Below are positions 17,769 through 26,078 of a stretch of DNA of 64,000 bases, one piece after another (position 1 is the first letter of the stretch; every line of letters begins with the position of its first letter). A program made the position numbers and the translations under genes. The stretch comes from Frigididesulfovibrio sp031553235 (GTDB lineage Bacteria; Desulfobacterota; Desulfovibrionia; Desulfovibrionales; Desulfovibrionaceae). The stretch covers positions 1 to 64,000 of the forward strand of contig JAVBLS010000019.1 of assembly GCA_031553235.1 (NCBI GenBank), read 5' to 3'. The notes under the pieces are model-generated. The model worked only from the letters and a program-made list of their open reading frames with translations. It made no database searches and had not been told where the DNA came from.

Positions 17769-17785
17769 GTGATGATGCATCACAA
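17769..17785. promoter_or_regulatory. Operator-like inverted repeat upstream of the DUF1538 operon
   Basis: TGTGATG-atg-CATCACA, 7-base perfect arms. The half sites resemble CRP/FNR-family boxes (TGTGA/TCACA), but the spacer between them is 7 rather than 6, so the regulator is uncertain. Confidence 0.4.
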
Positions 17786-17841
17786 CATGAATGTTGCCGA
17801 GGGTCAACCCGCCATCGCACTTCCCCAAGAATTCCGCATCG

Positions 17842-19170
17842 CTACTTGGCGGCGAGGTTGGCCAGGGCTTTGAACGAGGCCTCGATAGAGGCCTGTTCGG
17901 TGATGTTCTGCTGGAGGAATTCTTTGATCTCGGGGAGGGATTCGATGGCTTTGTCGATTTCCGGGTTGGAGCCGGGGGCGTAAGCACCGATGTTGATCAT
18001 GTCTTCGACGCGGTTGTAGGCGGCCAGACGTGAGAGAATCACCCGGCCGGCGTCAATCTGCTCTTTGGGGCAGATGTCGTTGCGCAGACGGCTGATGGAG
18101 CGGAGCACGTCGATGGCCGGAAAATGTCCCTGGTCGGCAAGATCGCGGGTGAGCACGATGTGGCCGTCGAGGATGGAGCGCACGGCGTCGGCGATGGGTT
18201 CGTTGAAGTCGTCACCGTCGACAAGCACGGTGTAGATGCCGGTGATGGTGCCTTTGGCGCCGGTGCCGGTGCGTTCGAGCAGGCGGGGCAACTGGGCGAA
18301 GACCGAGGGGGTGTAGCCCTTGGTGGTGGGCGGTTCGCCGACGGCCAGACCGATCTCGCGGGCGGCCATGGCGAAGCGGGTCACGGAATCCATCATGAAA
18401 AGCACGTCTTTGCCCCGGTCCCGGAAATATTCGGCCACGGCCGTGGCCGCGTAGGCGGCGCGCATGCGCACCAGGGGCGATTGATCCGAGGTGGCGATGA
18501 CCAGCACGGAACGGGCCAGACCCTCGGGGCCAAGATCCTTCTCCATGAATTCGACGACTTCGCGGCCGCGCTCGCCCACCAGGGCGATGACGTTGACGTC
18601 GGCCTTGGTGTAACGGGCCATCATGCCCATGAGGGTGGATTTGCCCACGCCCGAGCCGGCCATGATGCCCACGCGCTGGCCCTTGCCCAGGGTGAGCAGG
18701 GCGTTGACCGAGCGTACGCCCACGTCCAGGGGCTCGGAAATGCGCGGCCGGGACAGGGGCGAGGGCGGGTCGGCGTACAGGGGCGCTGTTTCGGGCAGGT
18801 CGGGATGGTCGTTTTCGTCCAGAGGACTGCCGAAGGCGTCAAAAGAGCGGCCGAGCAGGTCGGCGCCAACGGGGAACAGGGGCGGCAGGCTGGAGTTGCG
18901 CACCAGACTGCCGGGCTGGACGCCGCGCAGATCGCCGTAGGGCATGAACAGCAGGTTGCCGTCACGAAAGCCGACCACTTCAACGGGCACGCCCTCGTTG
19001 TCGTCGGCCCTGCCGGCCCGGCTTTCGGGAATGATGTGGCAGAGGGAGCCCACCGGGGCTTTCAGGCCGCTGCCTTCGGCCACCAGACCGACGATGCGGT
19101 TGACCTTGCCGTAGGAGGTCACCGGTGAGAGGCGGGCCAGCAGGGCGCGGGAAGTTTTGGGGTCGCTCAT
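17842..19170 (-). CDS. fliI: Flagellum-specific ATPase of the export apparatus
   Basis: 442 residues, family length. Hydrolyses ATP to help feed flagellar substrates into the export gate. Walker A is AGSGVGKS at 172-179; GERGREVVEFMEKDL and VLFMMDSVTRFAMAAREIGL follow as in FliI. It is the last gene of the flgB-fliI operon and overlaps fliH by 4 bases (ATGA). Confidence 0.97.
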   Translation of the reverse strand: MSDPKTSRALLARLSPVTSYGKVNRIVGLVAEGSGLKAPVGSLCHIIPESRAGRADDNEGVPVEVVGFRDGNLLFMPYGDLRGVQPGSLVRNSSLPPLFPVGADLLGRSFDAFGSPLDENDHPDLPETAPLYADPPSPLSRPRISEPLDVGVRSVNALLTLGKGQRVGIMAGSGVGKSTLMGMMARYTKADVNVIALVGERGREVVEFMEKDLGPEGLARSVLVIATSDQSPLVRMRAAYAATAVAEYFRDRGKDVLFMMDSVTRFAMAAREIGLAVGEPPTTKGYTPSVFAQLPRLLERTGTGAKGTITGIYTVLVDGDDFNEPIADAVRSILDGHIVLTRDLADQGHFPAIDVLRSISRLRNDICPKEQIDAGRVILSRLAAYNRVEDMINIGAYAPGSNPEIDKAIESLPEIKEFLQQNITEQASIEASFKALANLAAK

Positions 19171-19889
19171 GGGCCGGCGGGCAGGCCGAGGCCGGCCAGG
19201 ATGTGGTTGACGGCGGCGGCCCGGCTTTCCACCCGGCCGTCGGCCAGGGAAGATTCGCTTTCGACCACCAGACCGCCGGGGGTCAGCGAGGCGTCGGCGC
19301 GTACCCGCCAGGAGGCCACGTCGGCATAGCGCTCTTTGGTCAGGTTGATGATATCGGCAATGACCGGCTCATCTTCGGGATGCACGCGAATGACCAGCTC
19401 GCGACGTTTTTCCAGAGCGGAAACTGCTTCCGGCAGAAGCGTTTCAAAGGTTTTTGCCCGGTCTTCGGGCAGTTCGCGGGCCACAATTTTTTCCACGCAC
19501 AAGCGGACCAGGGCTGTGAGGTCCTCACGCCAGTCGGCAAAAATGGCCGAGCACTGGCCCTCGATGGCCGAGAGCACGGCCGCCACGGAGTCGGCCATAC
19601 CGGCACGAAAAGACTCCAACTCGGCTCCGGCTTCCTCCAGACCCTTGGTGTAGCCTTCCTGCCGGGCCTGCTCGCGGATGCCGCCGGCTTCGGCCGAGGC
19701 CTTGGCCAGAATTTCCCGGGCCAGGGCTTCGGCCTTTTCTTTGACCCTGGCCATGTAGGCGGCCTCGTCGCCTTCGTTCCAGGCTGTGGAACGGGAGCGT
19801 TCGACGGCGCTCAAGGAATGCTCGCCGCCGGGGCCGTAGATGGTGCCCCAGGAGGAGGAGTCGGAAGCCTTGGGATCAGACAAAGACAT
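19167..19889 (-). CDS. fliH: Flagellar assembly protein, FliI regulator
   Basis: 240 residues. Peripheral stator of the export ATPase. A long helical N-terminal half (KEKAEALAREILAKASAEAGG...) leads to the V-ATPase E-subunit-like C-terminal domain (RLCVEKIVARELPED). The ATG at 19889 is preferred to the GTG 12 bases upstream because GGAGG lies 5 bases before it. Overlaps the fliG end by 14 bases and fliI by 4. Confidence 0.9.
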   Translation of the reverse strand: MSLSDPKASDSSSWGTIYGPGGEHSLSAVERSRSTAWNEGDEAAYMARVKEKAEALAREILAKASAEAGGIREQARQEGYTKGLEEAGAELESFRAGMADSVAAVLSAIEGQCSAIFADWREDLTALVRLCVEKIVARELPEDRAKTFETLLPEAVSALEKRRELVIRVHPEDEPVIADIINLTKERYADVASWRVRADASLTPGGLVVESESSLADGRVESRAAAVNHILAGLGLPAGP

Positions 19890-20889
19890 CTCCGCCTCCA
19901 CGACTGATCACGATGCGGCCTTCGCCTTCAAGGCGGCGGACGATCTTGACGATGTTCTGCTGGGCCGCTTCCACGTCCGAGAGGCGGGTGGGGCCCATGA
20001 TTTCCAGGTCTTCCCTGATCATCCCGGCGGCGCGCTCGGACATGTTCTTGAAGAATAGGGTCTTCAAGTCGTCGCCGGCGCCGCGCAGGGCCATGGTCAG
20101 GTCTTCGTTGCTGATTTCCTTGAGCAGTTCGCGGATGGAACGGTCTTCCAGACTTTTGACGTCCTCAAACACGAACATGAGGTTGCGGATTTCCTCGGCC
20201 ATGCTTGAAGATTCTTCTTCGATCTCGGCCAGAACCTCTTCTTCGGTGGAGCGGTCCACGGCGTTGAGGATTTCGGCCACGGACTGCACACCGCCGACCT
20301 TTTTACCTTCTTTGCCGCCCATGGCGATGAGTTGGCTTTGCAGAACCTTGTCGACGGCCATGAGCATTTCCTCCGGCACGGCTTCGAGGTTGGCCAGGCG
20401 CATGAGCACCTCGGTGCGCACCCCGGCGGGCAGGTTGGTGAGCAGGGCGGCGGCCTGATCGCCGCCCAGGTTGCCGAGAATCAGGGCCAAGGTCTGGGGG
20501 TGTTCGTTGCGCAAGATCTGGGCCAGCAGTTTGGGGCTGACTTTACTGATTTCCTTGAAGGGCGCCGGGCCGGTATCAAGGTTGAGGTAGTCGGAGACAT
20601 ACTTGGCCGTGTCGCTGTCGACGTTGGGCAGCAGCAGCTTGCGCACCGCGGCCTGGCCGCCCCGGACCATTTCCCGCCCGGTGACCAGGGAGTGGTAATA
20701 TTCGCGCAACACGGATTCCACCGACTCCTTGGGCACGGTTTCCAGGTCGACCATGGCCTTGGAAACGGCGGCAAGCTCCTGGCGGTCCATGCGTTTGAAG
20801 GCCTCGGAAGCGAATTGCTCGCCGAGGGCCAGCAGCAGTACCGCTGTTTTTTGCGCGCCGTTCAGTTCCGTTCCTGCCTGCTCTGCCAT
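19876..20889 (-). CDS. fliG: Flagellar motor switch protein
   Basis: 337 residues. Rotor protein binding FliF and FliM and generating torque with MotA. Typical order: N-terminal domain (LNGAQKTAVLLLALGEQFASE), middle domain with the EHPQTLALILGNL motif, and the charged C-terminal torque helix (RSIRELLKEISNEDLTMALRG). AAGGAG precedes the ATG. Separated from fliF by 76 bases without a gene. Confidence 0.97.
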   Translation of the reverse strand: MAEQAGTELNGAQKTAVLLLALGEQFASEAFKRMDRQELAAVSKAMVDLETVPKESVESVLREYYHSLVTGREMVRGGQAAVRKLLLPNVDSDTAKYVSDYLNLDTGPAPFKEISKVSPKLLAQILRNEHPQTLALILGNLGGDQAAALLTNLPAGVRTEVLMRLANLEAVPEEMLMAVDKVLQSQLIAMGGKEGKKVGGVQSVAEILNAVDRSTEEEVLAEIEEESSSMAEEIRNLMFVFEDVKSLEDRSIRELLKEISNEDLTMALRGAGDDLKTLFFKNMSERAAGMIREDLEIMGPTRLSDVEAAQQNIVKIVRRLEGEGRIVISRGGGDVFV

Positions 20890-20965
20890 AACGACTCCTT
20901 GAAGAAAGAAAGAGGGGCGGGGGTGCGGGCATTATACCCGCAACGCCCGCCCGTGTCAGCATTGT

Positions 20966-22603
20966 TCAGGCGGCGCGCGCCGCGGGCAGGCGGGAGCCGG
21001 CCTCGGCGGCGCCGGAGTTCTTGAGCCAGCTCTTGATGATGCCCATGGCCTGATCCATGTTCTGTTCGGATAGTTGCAGGGCGTGGGCCTTGATGTCTTC
21101 GATCTTTTCGAGCATGGCCGCCGCCGCCATTTCTTCGTCGTCGGGCTCCACCAGGGCCAGGCGCTCGTCGGTCTGGGGCAGGCCTTCGAGGCCTTCCAGC
21201 AGGGTACCTTCCACCTTGGGCCGGATCAGGGCCAGAACCACGGGCCGGACCACCAGGACGAGGAAGAGGAAGATCAGCAGGGCGTTGAGCAGGGGCTTGC
21301 CGAAGCGCAGGGCGTAGTCGGCGATGATTTCGCTCACGGGCTGGACCCCTTCCAGCTCCACGCCGCCAAAGGCGATGCTGGATACCTCGATGGTGTCGCC
21401 GCGCGCCGAATCAAAGCCGACGGCGTTGGATACCAGCTGGCGGATGCGCTTGATTTCTTCGGCGTCGCGGGGCGTGAATACCTGCTTGCCGTTTTCGTCC
21501 AGGCTGTAGGTGCCGTCCACGATGACGGCCACGGACAGGCGGTTGAGCTCGCCCACGTTGGCGATGATGTTCTGCTCTTCCTTGTTGATCTCGTAGTTGG
21601 TGGTGCGGGTCTCGGTGCTGGCGTTCTGGTCCGAGGTGGTGCCGTTCATGCCGTCGCCGCGGAAGTTCGGGTCGGGCACGCCGCCTTCAATGGCGGCCCG
21701 GCCGCGGGTGCTTGATTCGGAACGCTGCTCCGAGCGCACCACGGTCTTTTCCGGGTCGTACAGTTCCTTCTTGATGGTCCGCTGGCTGAAGTCGAGATCG
21801 GCGTTGACCTTGGCGATGACGTGCCCGGCCCCGACCACGGGCATGAGCATTTCTTCGATGCGGCGCTCAAGGTTGCTCTGGAGCATGAGCTTGTGGTCGA
21901 GCTGGGTCTGGGTCAGGCCGTGCAACGAGCCTTCTTCGTCGGGCTGGTAAAGCACCTTGCCGTTGGAGTCGGCCACGGAAACCCGTGACTTGTCCAGGCC
22001 TTCGACGGACATGGTCACCAAATTGACGATGGCCTGCACGTCGCGTGATTCCAGCTTGGCGCCGCCCACGCGCAGCAGCACCGAGGCCGAGGGCTGTTGT
22101 TGTTCTTCGATGAACAGGCTGCGGTTGGGAATGACCAGATGCACGCGGGCGCTCTCCACCCCGGGAAACTCGGTGATGGTGCGGGCCAGTTCCCCTTCCA
22201 GGGCGCGGCGATAGTTGAGCTTCTGGACAAAGTCGGTCTGGCCGAACTTGACGTCGTTGAAAATTTCAAAGCCGATGCCCTGTCCGGTGAGGATGTTGGA
22301 GCCGGCAATGCCGATGCGCAGAGCATGCACCCGATCGGCCGGCACCATGATGGCCGTGCCGTTTTCGTCCAGGCGGTAGGGCACGTTCTGGGCCTCCAGG
22401 CTCTTGATCACCCGGTTGGCGTCTTCGGCGCCCAGGTTGGTGTAGAGCGGGCTCATTTCCGGCCGGCCGACCCAGATCAGCAGGCCGATGAACACGGCCG
22501 TGGACAGGGTGGCAAGCCCGGCAATAAGCATGCGCTGGGAAAAGCTGATGCTTGACCAGAAGGCCTTGATGCGTTCGAGAGCGGCTGCGAGTTGACCAGA
22601 CAT
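20966..22603 (-). CDS. fliF: Flagellar MS-ring protein
   Basis: 545 residues. Forms the inner-membrane MS ring. TM1 near 25-45 (MLIAGLATLSTAVFIGLLIW), then the YscJ/FliF ring-building region (ALEGELARTITEFPGVESAR; LVIPNRSLFIEEQQQPSASV), a flexible polar middle, and TM2 near 435-460 ahead of the cytoplasmic FliG-binding tail, which ends in Ala-rich sequence. GGAGG precedes the ATG. Confidence 0.96.
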   Translation of the reverse strand: MSGQLAAALERIKAFWSSISFSQRMLIAGLATLSTAVFIGLLIWVGRPEMSPLYTNLGAEDANRVIKSLEAQNVPYRLDENGTAIMVPADRVHALRIGIAGSNILTGQGIGFEIFNDVKFGQTDFVQKLNYRRALEGELARTITEFPGVESARVHLVIPNRSLFIEEQQQPSASVLLRVGGAKLESRDVQAIVNLVTMSVEGLDKSRVSVADSNGKVLYQPDEEGSLHGLTQTQLDHKLMLQSNLERRIEEMLMPVVGAGHVIAKVNADLDFSQRTIKKELYDPEKTVVRSEQRSESSTRGRAAIEGGVPDPNFRGDGMNGTTSDQNASTETRTTNYEINKEEQNIIANVGELNRLSVAVIVDGTYSLDENGKQVFTPRDAEEIKRIRQLVSNAVGFDSARGDTIEVSSIAFGGVELEGVQPVSEIIADYALRFGKPLLNALLIFLFLVLVVRPVVLALIRPKVEGTLLEGLEGLPQTDERLALVEPDDEEMAAAAMLEKIEDIKAHALQLSEQNMDQAMGIIKSWLKNSGAAEAGSRLPAARAA

Positions 22604-22638
22604 GGGGTTCCTCCGGGAGGCGGGCGGCGGGTTGGGGG

Positions 22639-22968
22639 TTAGAATTGCAACCGCGAAAGTTCTTTGTAGGCTTCAATGACTTTGTTGCGCACGGCGGCCG
22701 TCATGTTCATGGCCAGGCCGGCCTTTTGCAACGAGATCATCAGTTCGTGCACGTTCTGGTTTTCGCCCGAGGCGAACGCGGTGATCATATTCTTTTTTTC
22801 AGCCTGCAATTGATTGACCTTGCCCAGGGACGAGGAGAGCATTTCGGAAAAATCGTTGACCGGCTTGGTTTCCGGAGCGATGGTCCCGGCTTTGGCCTTT
22901 TTTTCCGCCTTGGCAAAGTTGTTCAGGGCGTTGGTGTAGGCTTTGAGCCCGACGGCCTGGATGCTCAT
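22639..22968 (-). CDS. fliE: Flagellar hook-basal body protein FliE
   Basis: 109 residues, family length. Joins the MS ring to the proximal rod. The C-terminal half carries the family signature (LMISLQKAGLAMNMTAAVRN KVIEAYKE region). AAGGGGGAGCGTC precedes the ATG. Sits between flgC and fliF in the canonical order. Confidence 0.94.
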   Translation of the reverse strand: MSIQAVGLKAYTNALNNFAKAEKKAKAGTIAPETKPVNDFSEMLSSSLGKVNQLQAEKKNMITAFASGENQNVHELMISLQKAGLAMNMTAAVRNKVIEAYKELSRLQF

Positions 22969-22994
22969 GACGCTCCCCCTTTTTGTTCCGCTGC

Positions 22995-23432
22995 TTATCT
23001 GTTGATTTCAAGGGCCTTGGTGTACATGGCCTTGACCGTGTCTATGGTGGTCACGCCCGCCTCGTAGCCGCGCTGGGCGGTCATCATGGCGGCCATTTCC
23101 TCGACCACGTTGATGTCCGGGTAAGCCACAAAGCCGTCTTCGTTGGCGTCGGGGTGCCCCGGCTCGTAAACCATCTTGGGCGGGCGCCGGTCCACGGCCA
23201 GGCTTTGCACCCGGGTGCCGCGCAGTTCCTGATCCAGTGAAGACTGCATCTGCTTGGAAAAGGGCAGGTCCACAGGCAGCGATTCCACCACCACGCTGCG
23301 CCGGCGGTAGGGGCCGCCGTCGGTGGTGCGGGTGGTCTTGGCGTTGGCCAGGTTCATGGAAATGATGTTCATGTGGGTGCGCTCGGTGGAAAGACCCGAG
23401 GCGCCGATGTCGAGTGCGGTCATGAAGTCCAT
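22995..23432 (-). CDS. flgC: Flagellar proximal rod protein FlgC
   Basis: 145 residues. The N-terminal rod signature is DIGASGLSTERTHMNIISMN LANAKT and the C-terminal is NVVEEMAAMMTAQRGYEAGV. Its ATG overlaps the flgB stop by 1 base (TAATG), so it is translationally coupled. Confidence 0.96.
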   Translation of the reverse strand: MDFMTALDIGASGLSTERTHMNIISMNLANAKTTRTTDGGPYRRRSVVVESLPVDLPFSKQMQSSLDQELRGTRVQSLAVDRRPPKMVYEPGHPDANEDGFVAYPDINVVEEMAAMMTAQRGYEAGVTTIDTVKAMYTKALEINR

Positions 23433-23842
23433 TATTTCTGGCCCTCCGTGATGATTTGCTTCAAGCCGTCGTAACCGCTGCGAATGACCGAGGTCAGCGC
23501 GGAATACGTCAGGCTGGTTTTGGCCATGACGGCCATTTCTTTATCCAGATCCACCCGATCTTCCCCGTGGACGACGCGCGGCTTGAAGGCCAGATCCCAG
23601 TCGGGGCCGAACTTGTTCGGGTCAAAGGTCATGGGCATGTGCTTTTCGTCGGTCAGGCTCATCTTGCCCTTGGCGTCCGTGCCCAGGGCGGCCTGCAGCT
23701 TTTCTTCGAAGTCCAGCTTGCGGGCCCGGTAACCGGGAGTTTTCAAGTTGGCGATGTTGCTGCCGACAAGATTTTGACGCTGCAACTGCATGTCCAGCAC
23801 CTTGCCCGAAAGGAGCAGATGGGGTTCAAACAGGCTTTTCAT
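23432..23842 (-). CDS. flgB: Flagellar proximal rod protein FlgB
   Basis: 136 residues from MKSLFEPHLLLSG. N-terminal rod motif (RQNLVGSNIANLKTPGYRAR) and C-terminal (DKEMAVMAKTSLTYSALTSV). AAGGAGG lies 8 bases before the ATG. First gene of the flgB-flgC-fliE-fliF-fliG-fliH-fliI unit, with a sigma-54 site about 65 bases upstream. Confidence 0.96.
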   Translation of the reverse strand: MKSLFEPHLLLSGKVLDMQLQRQNLVGSNIANLKTPGYRARKLDFEEKLQAALGTDAKGKMSLTDEKHMPMTFDPNKFGPDWDLAFKPRVVHGEDRVDLDKEMAVMAKTSLTYSALTSVIRSGYDGLKQIITEGQK

Positions 23843-23905
23843 GCAGGTTCCTCCTTGGGAGTTTTGGGGTGGGAATTTTTTGCCCACCGGATTCGCGCAT
23901 TTTTA

Positions 23906-23921
23906 AGCAATAAACGTTCCA
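23906..23921 (-). promoter_or_regulatory. Sigma-54 promoter for the flgB-fliI operon
   Basis: Minus strand reads TGGAACG-TTTA-TTGCT: GG and GC elements separated by exactly 10 bases, one mismatch from the TGGCACG-N4-TTGCW consensus. Predicted transcription start near 23895, about 50 bases before the flgB ATG. No enhancer-binding site was identified. Confidence 0.8.
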
Positions 23922-24000
23922 AGCACGAAATATATTGAAATAAAACGATTTCTCAATGGAGGCGTCGGTTTGGATGTCGATATTTTGGAGACACAGATTT

Positions 24001-24016
24001 TGGCACGCGCTTTGCT
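24001..24016 (+). promoter_or_regulatory. Sigma-54 promoter for the TPR gene
   Basis: Plus strand reads TGGCACG-CGCT-TTGCT, a full match to the consensus with GG-N10-GC spacing. It is divergent from the flgB promoter; about 80 bases separate the two sites. Predicted start near 24027, about 90 bases before the ATG. Confidence 0.88.
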
Positions 24017-24115
24017 AATCCTCAGGCACAGTCCGCTCGCGCCAAAAAGTCATCGCGGACGCAAACCGAATTGTCGGGTTTTCACGCCCGCGAAGAGAAT
24101 TTTTGGAGGGGAACC

Positions 24116-24676
24116 ATGAACGTCGATTACGAAATCAACAAGGAATTGGGCGAATGCTATCTTTTCATGGGCGAGCACAACAAGGCGGCCGACTACTATA
24201 AGAAGGCCCAGATTGCCGCGCCCGAGCAGCTTGACCCCTATATGGGGCTGGCCGCCATTGCCCTTTTCGACGGCGACATCGCCGGGGCGCGCAGTCTGTA
24301 TGCCAAGGCGCATTCCCTTGAGCCCAACGACAAAAACCTGGCGGGCCTGGGGATGGTCGAATCCGAGCTGGGCCGGCACGACGAGGCTTTCGAGCGCTTT
24401 GCAGAAGCTTTGGGCCTGAACCCCGGCACCATGGTGGCCGTCAGCGGCATGCTGCAACTGGGGCATTTTCTGCAACGCCTCGGTGACGTGGTGCCGCATC
24501 TTGAAACGGCCGTCACCGCCGGGGCGGGTGATGCCGAGGCGGTGCGCTATGCTCTGGCCGCCTGCTTGGCCAACCTGGGTCGCGACGCCGAAGCCAAGGC
24601 CCATCTTGAGATTCTTCTGGGCAGCAACCCCAACAATGGGGAAGCCCAACAACTTTACGCCCGATTCGCGGCGTAA
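24116..24676 (+). CDS. TPR-repeat protein divergent from the flagellar operon
   Basis: 186 residues from MNVDYEINKELG, about four to five tetratricopeptide repeats (hydrophobic pattern as in NKAADYYKKAQIAAPEQLDP and DEAFERFAEALGLNPGTMVA). No signal peptide, so probably a cytoplasmic scaffold. GGAGGGG lies 5 bases before this ATG; the in-frame ATG 45 bases upstream has none. A consensus sigma-54 promoter shared in orientation with the flagellar cluster suggests a motility or regulatory role; this is inference from context. Confidence 0.85.
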   Translation: MNVDYEINKELGECYLFMGEHNKAADYYKKAQIAAPEQLDPYMGLAAIALFDGDIAGARSLYAKAHSLEPNDKNLAGLGMVESELGRHDEAFERFAEALGLNPGTMVAVSGMLQLGHFLQRLGDVVPHLETAVTAGAGDAEAVRYALAACLANLGRDAEAKAHLEILLGSNPNNGEAQQLYARFAA

Positions 24677-24719
24677 AACCGGCAGGGGGTAGCCCTGCAT
24701 CATGATCCCCCCGTACGAT

Positions 24720-24753
24720 TTCCCGGCCTCAAGCCGGCGCGAGAGGCCGGGAA
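24720..24753 (+). terminator. Candidate terminator of the TPR gene
   Basis: 11-base perfect stem (TTCCCGGCCTC / GAGGCCGGGAA) 44 bases after the TPR stop, without a strong U-tract, so termination may be weak or factor-assisted. Confidence 0.5.
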
Positions 24754-24862
24754 GTCACTTTAAAGAGGGGATTCGGCAACGCCCGCGGCGAAAGGGATGT
24801 CGCCGGGCTTTGCCTGTAAGGTGTCCGCTTTTGCGACGAAGAAATTATCTCCGTGCAAACGG

Positions 24863-24902
24863 AAAAAGCCGCGGTCTCAGGGATGAGGCCGCGGCTTTTT
24901 TT
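24863..24902 (-). terminator. Bidirectional intrinsic terminator
   Basis: AAAAAGCCGCGG...CCGCGGCTTTTTTT: an A-tract, GC stem and T-tract give a U-run in both directions. Ends the hypD-hypE-HD-ddl-small protein unit on the minus strand and backs up the TPR terminator on the plus strand. Confidence 0.88.
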
Positions 24903-24930
24903 GTGCCGAAGAACAGAGGCACGAAAGGGA

Positions 24931-25011
24931 TCAGGAGGTTTTCTTGATCACATAGAGCGCCGCCAGGGTGGCGCAGAGGCCGAGAAAAAAGAAGGTCATG
25001 CCGTACATCAT
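24931..25011 (-). CDS. 26-residue single-TM small protein
   Basis: Reads MMYGMTFFFLGLCATL then AALYVIKKTS and a TGA: one hydrophobic helix (about residues 4-22) and a short basic tail, predicted N-out/C-in. AAGGAG lies 6-8 bases before the ATG pair. It sits between ddl and a strong terminator, which supports it as the real last gene of the unit. It resembles the many small accessory membrane proteins in size, but I cannot assign a family or partner. Too short for most gene callers. Confidence 0.7.
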   Translation of the reverse strand: MMYGMTFFFLGLCATLAALYVIKKTS

Positions 25012-25130
25012 GGCGGTGCTCCTTGCGTTGAGGGGTTCCGCTGTGCGGGGAAGTGGATTTTGATAGCGCATGGCCGAGGGAAAGGCAAGGCGCGGCCGGC
25101 GTCCGTCGGCCCCGGCAGATTCTGCGCCTG

Positions 25131-26078
25131 TCAGCCCCGGCGGGCCCGGTGCCGGGCCAGGCCGAGATCGACAAGCCGCTGCACCAGGTCCTCAAAGGTC
25201 AGGCCGATGGCCGCGGCCTCTTGGGGAATCAGGCTGGTGGGGGTCATGCCCGGCAGGGTGTTGATTTCCAGAAGCACCGGCTCCTTGCCTTCGGGCACGA
25301 TGAAGTCGGCCCGGCTATAGCCTTCCAGACCGATGGCCCTGTGGGCACGCAGGGTCATGTCCTGGATTTGCCGGGTCAGAGCTTCGGGGATGGGCGCGGG
25401 GCAGATTTCTTCGGCCTGGCCGGGGGTGTACTTGCTGGTGTAGTCAAAAACTCCGGAGCTTGCCTTGGGCTTGATCAGGATGGGCGGCAGAGCCACGGGC
25501 ACCTCGCGGCCGCCTTCAAGCTTGCCGAGCACGCCGCAGGTGATTTCCGCGCCGTTGACGGCCGGTTCCACCAGAAAGTCGGAGTGCAGGGCAAAGAGGC
25601 GGTCCAGGGCGGCGGGCAGGGCGGCGCTGTCGTCCACGCGTTCCATGTGCAGGGATGAGCCGCCGGTATTGCATTTGATGAACAGGGGGTAGGGGAGCCC
25701 GAAATCGTAGGGCGGGGAAGGCTTCTTGGTCAGCAGCTTCCAGGGGGCGGTGTTCAGGCCGGCCCGCTGGAACAGGGCCTTGGCCGCGGCCTTGTTCAGG
25801 GCCAGCATGGAACCGGCCGCGCTCGCGCCCTGGTAGGGCACGTCCAATTGCTCGAGCATGGACTGGATCAGGCCGTCCTCGCCGGGGGAGCCGTGCAGGT
25901 TGATGAAGACGAAATCCTGCCCGGCAACGGCCGCCGGCAGGTCGTCGAGCGAGTCCGCCGGGTCATAGTGGGTTGTGTTGTGTCCCAGGTTGTTCAGAGC
26001 TTTGATCAACCCTTTCCCGCCGGAAAGGGCCACATCGCGCTCACTTGACCAGCCTCCCGCGATGAGCAGTATATTCAT
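25131..26078 (-). CDS. ddl: D-alanine-D-alanine ligase
   Basis: 315 residues, ATP-grasp fold. Makes the D-Ala-D-Ala dipeptide for peptidoglycan. Seen: LLIAGGWSSERDVALSGG at the N-terminus, FIKCNTGGSSLHMERV (Lys and Gly-rich ATP loop) and LEINTLPGMTPTSLIPQEA at the C-terminal substrate site. Overlaps the HD gene by 38 bases, so they are cotranscribed and coupled. Confidence 0.94.
   Translation of the reverse strand: MNILLIAGGWSSERDVALSGGKGLIKALNNLGHNTTHYDPADSLDDLPAAVAGQDFVFINLHGSPGEDGLIQSMLEQLDVPYQGASAAGSMLALNKAAAKALFQRAGLNTAPWKLLTKKPSPPYDFGLPYPLFIKCNTGGSSLHMERVDDSAALPAALDRLFALHSDFLVEPAVNGAEITCGVLGKLEGGREVPVALPPILIKPKASSGVFDYTSKYTPGQAEEICPAPIPEALTRQIQDMTLRAHRAIGLEGYSRADFIVPEGKEPVLLEINTLPGMTPTSLIPQEAAAIGLTFEDLVQRLVDLGLARHRARRG

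Noticed and set aside
17769..17785. Classical CRP site upstream of the DUF1538 operon
   Set aside because: The half sites are separated by 7 rather than 6 bases; kept only as an unassigned inverted repeat.
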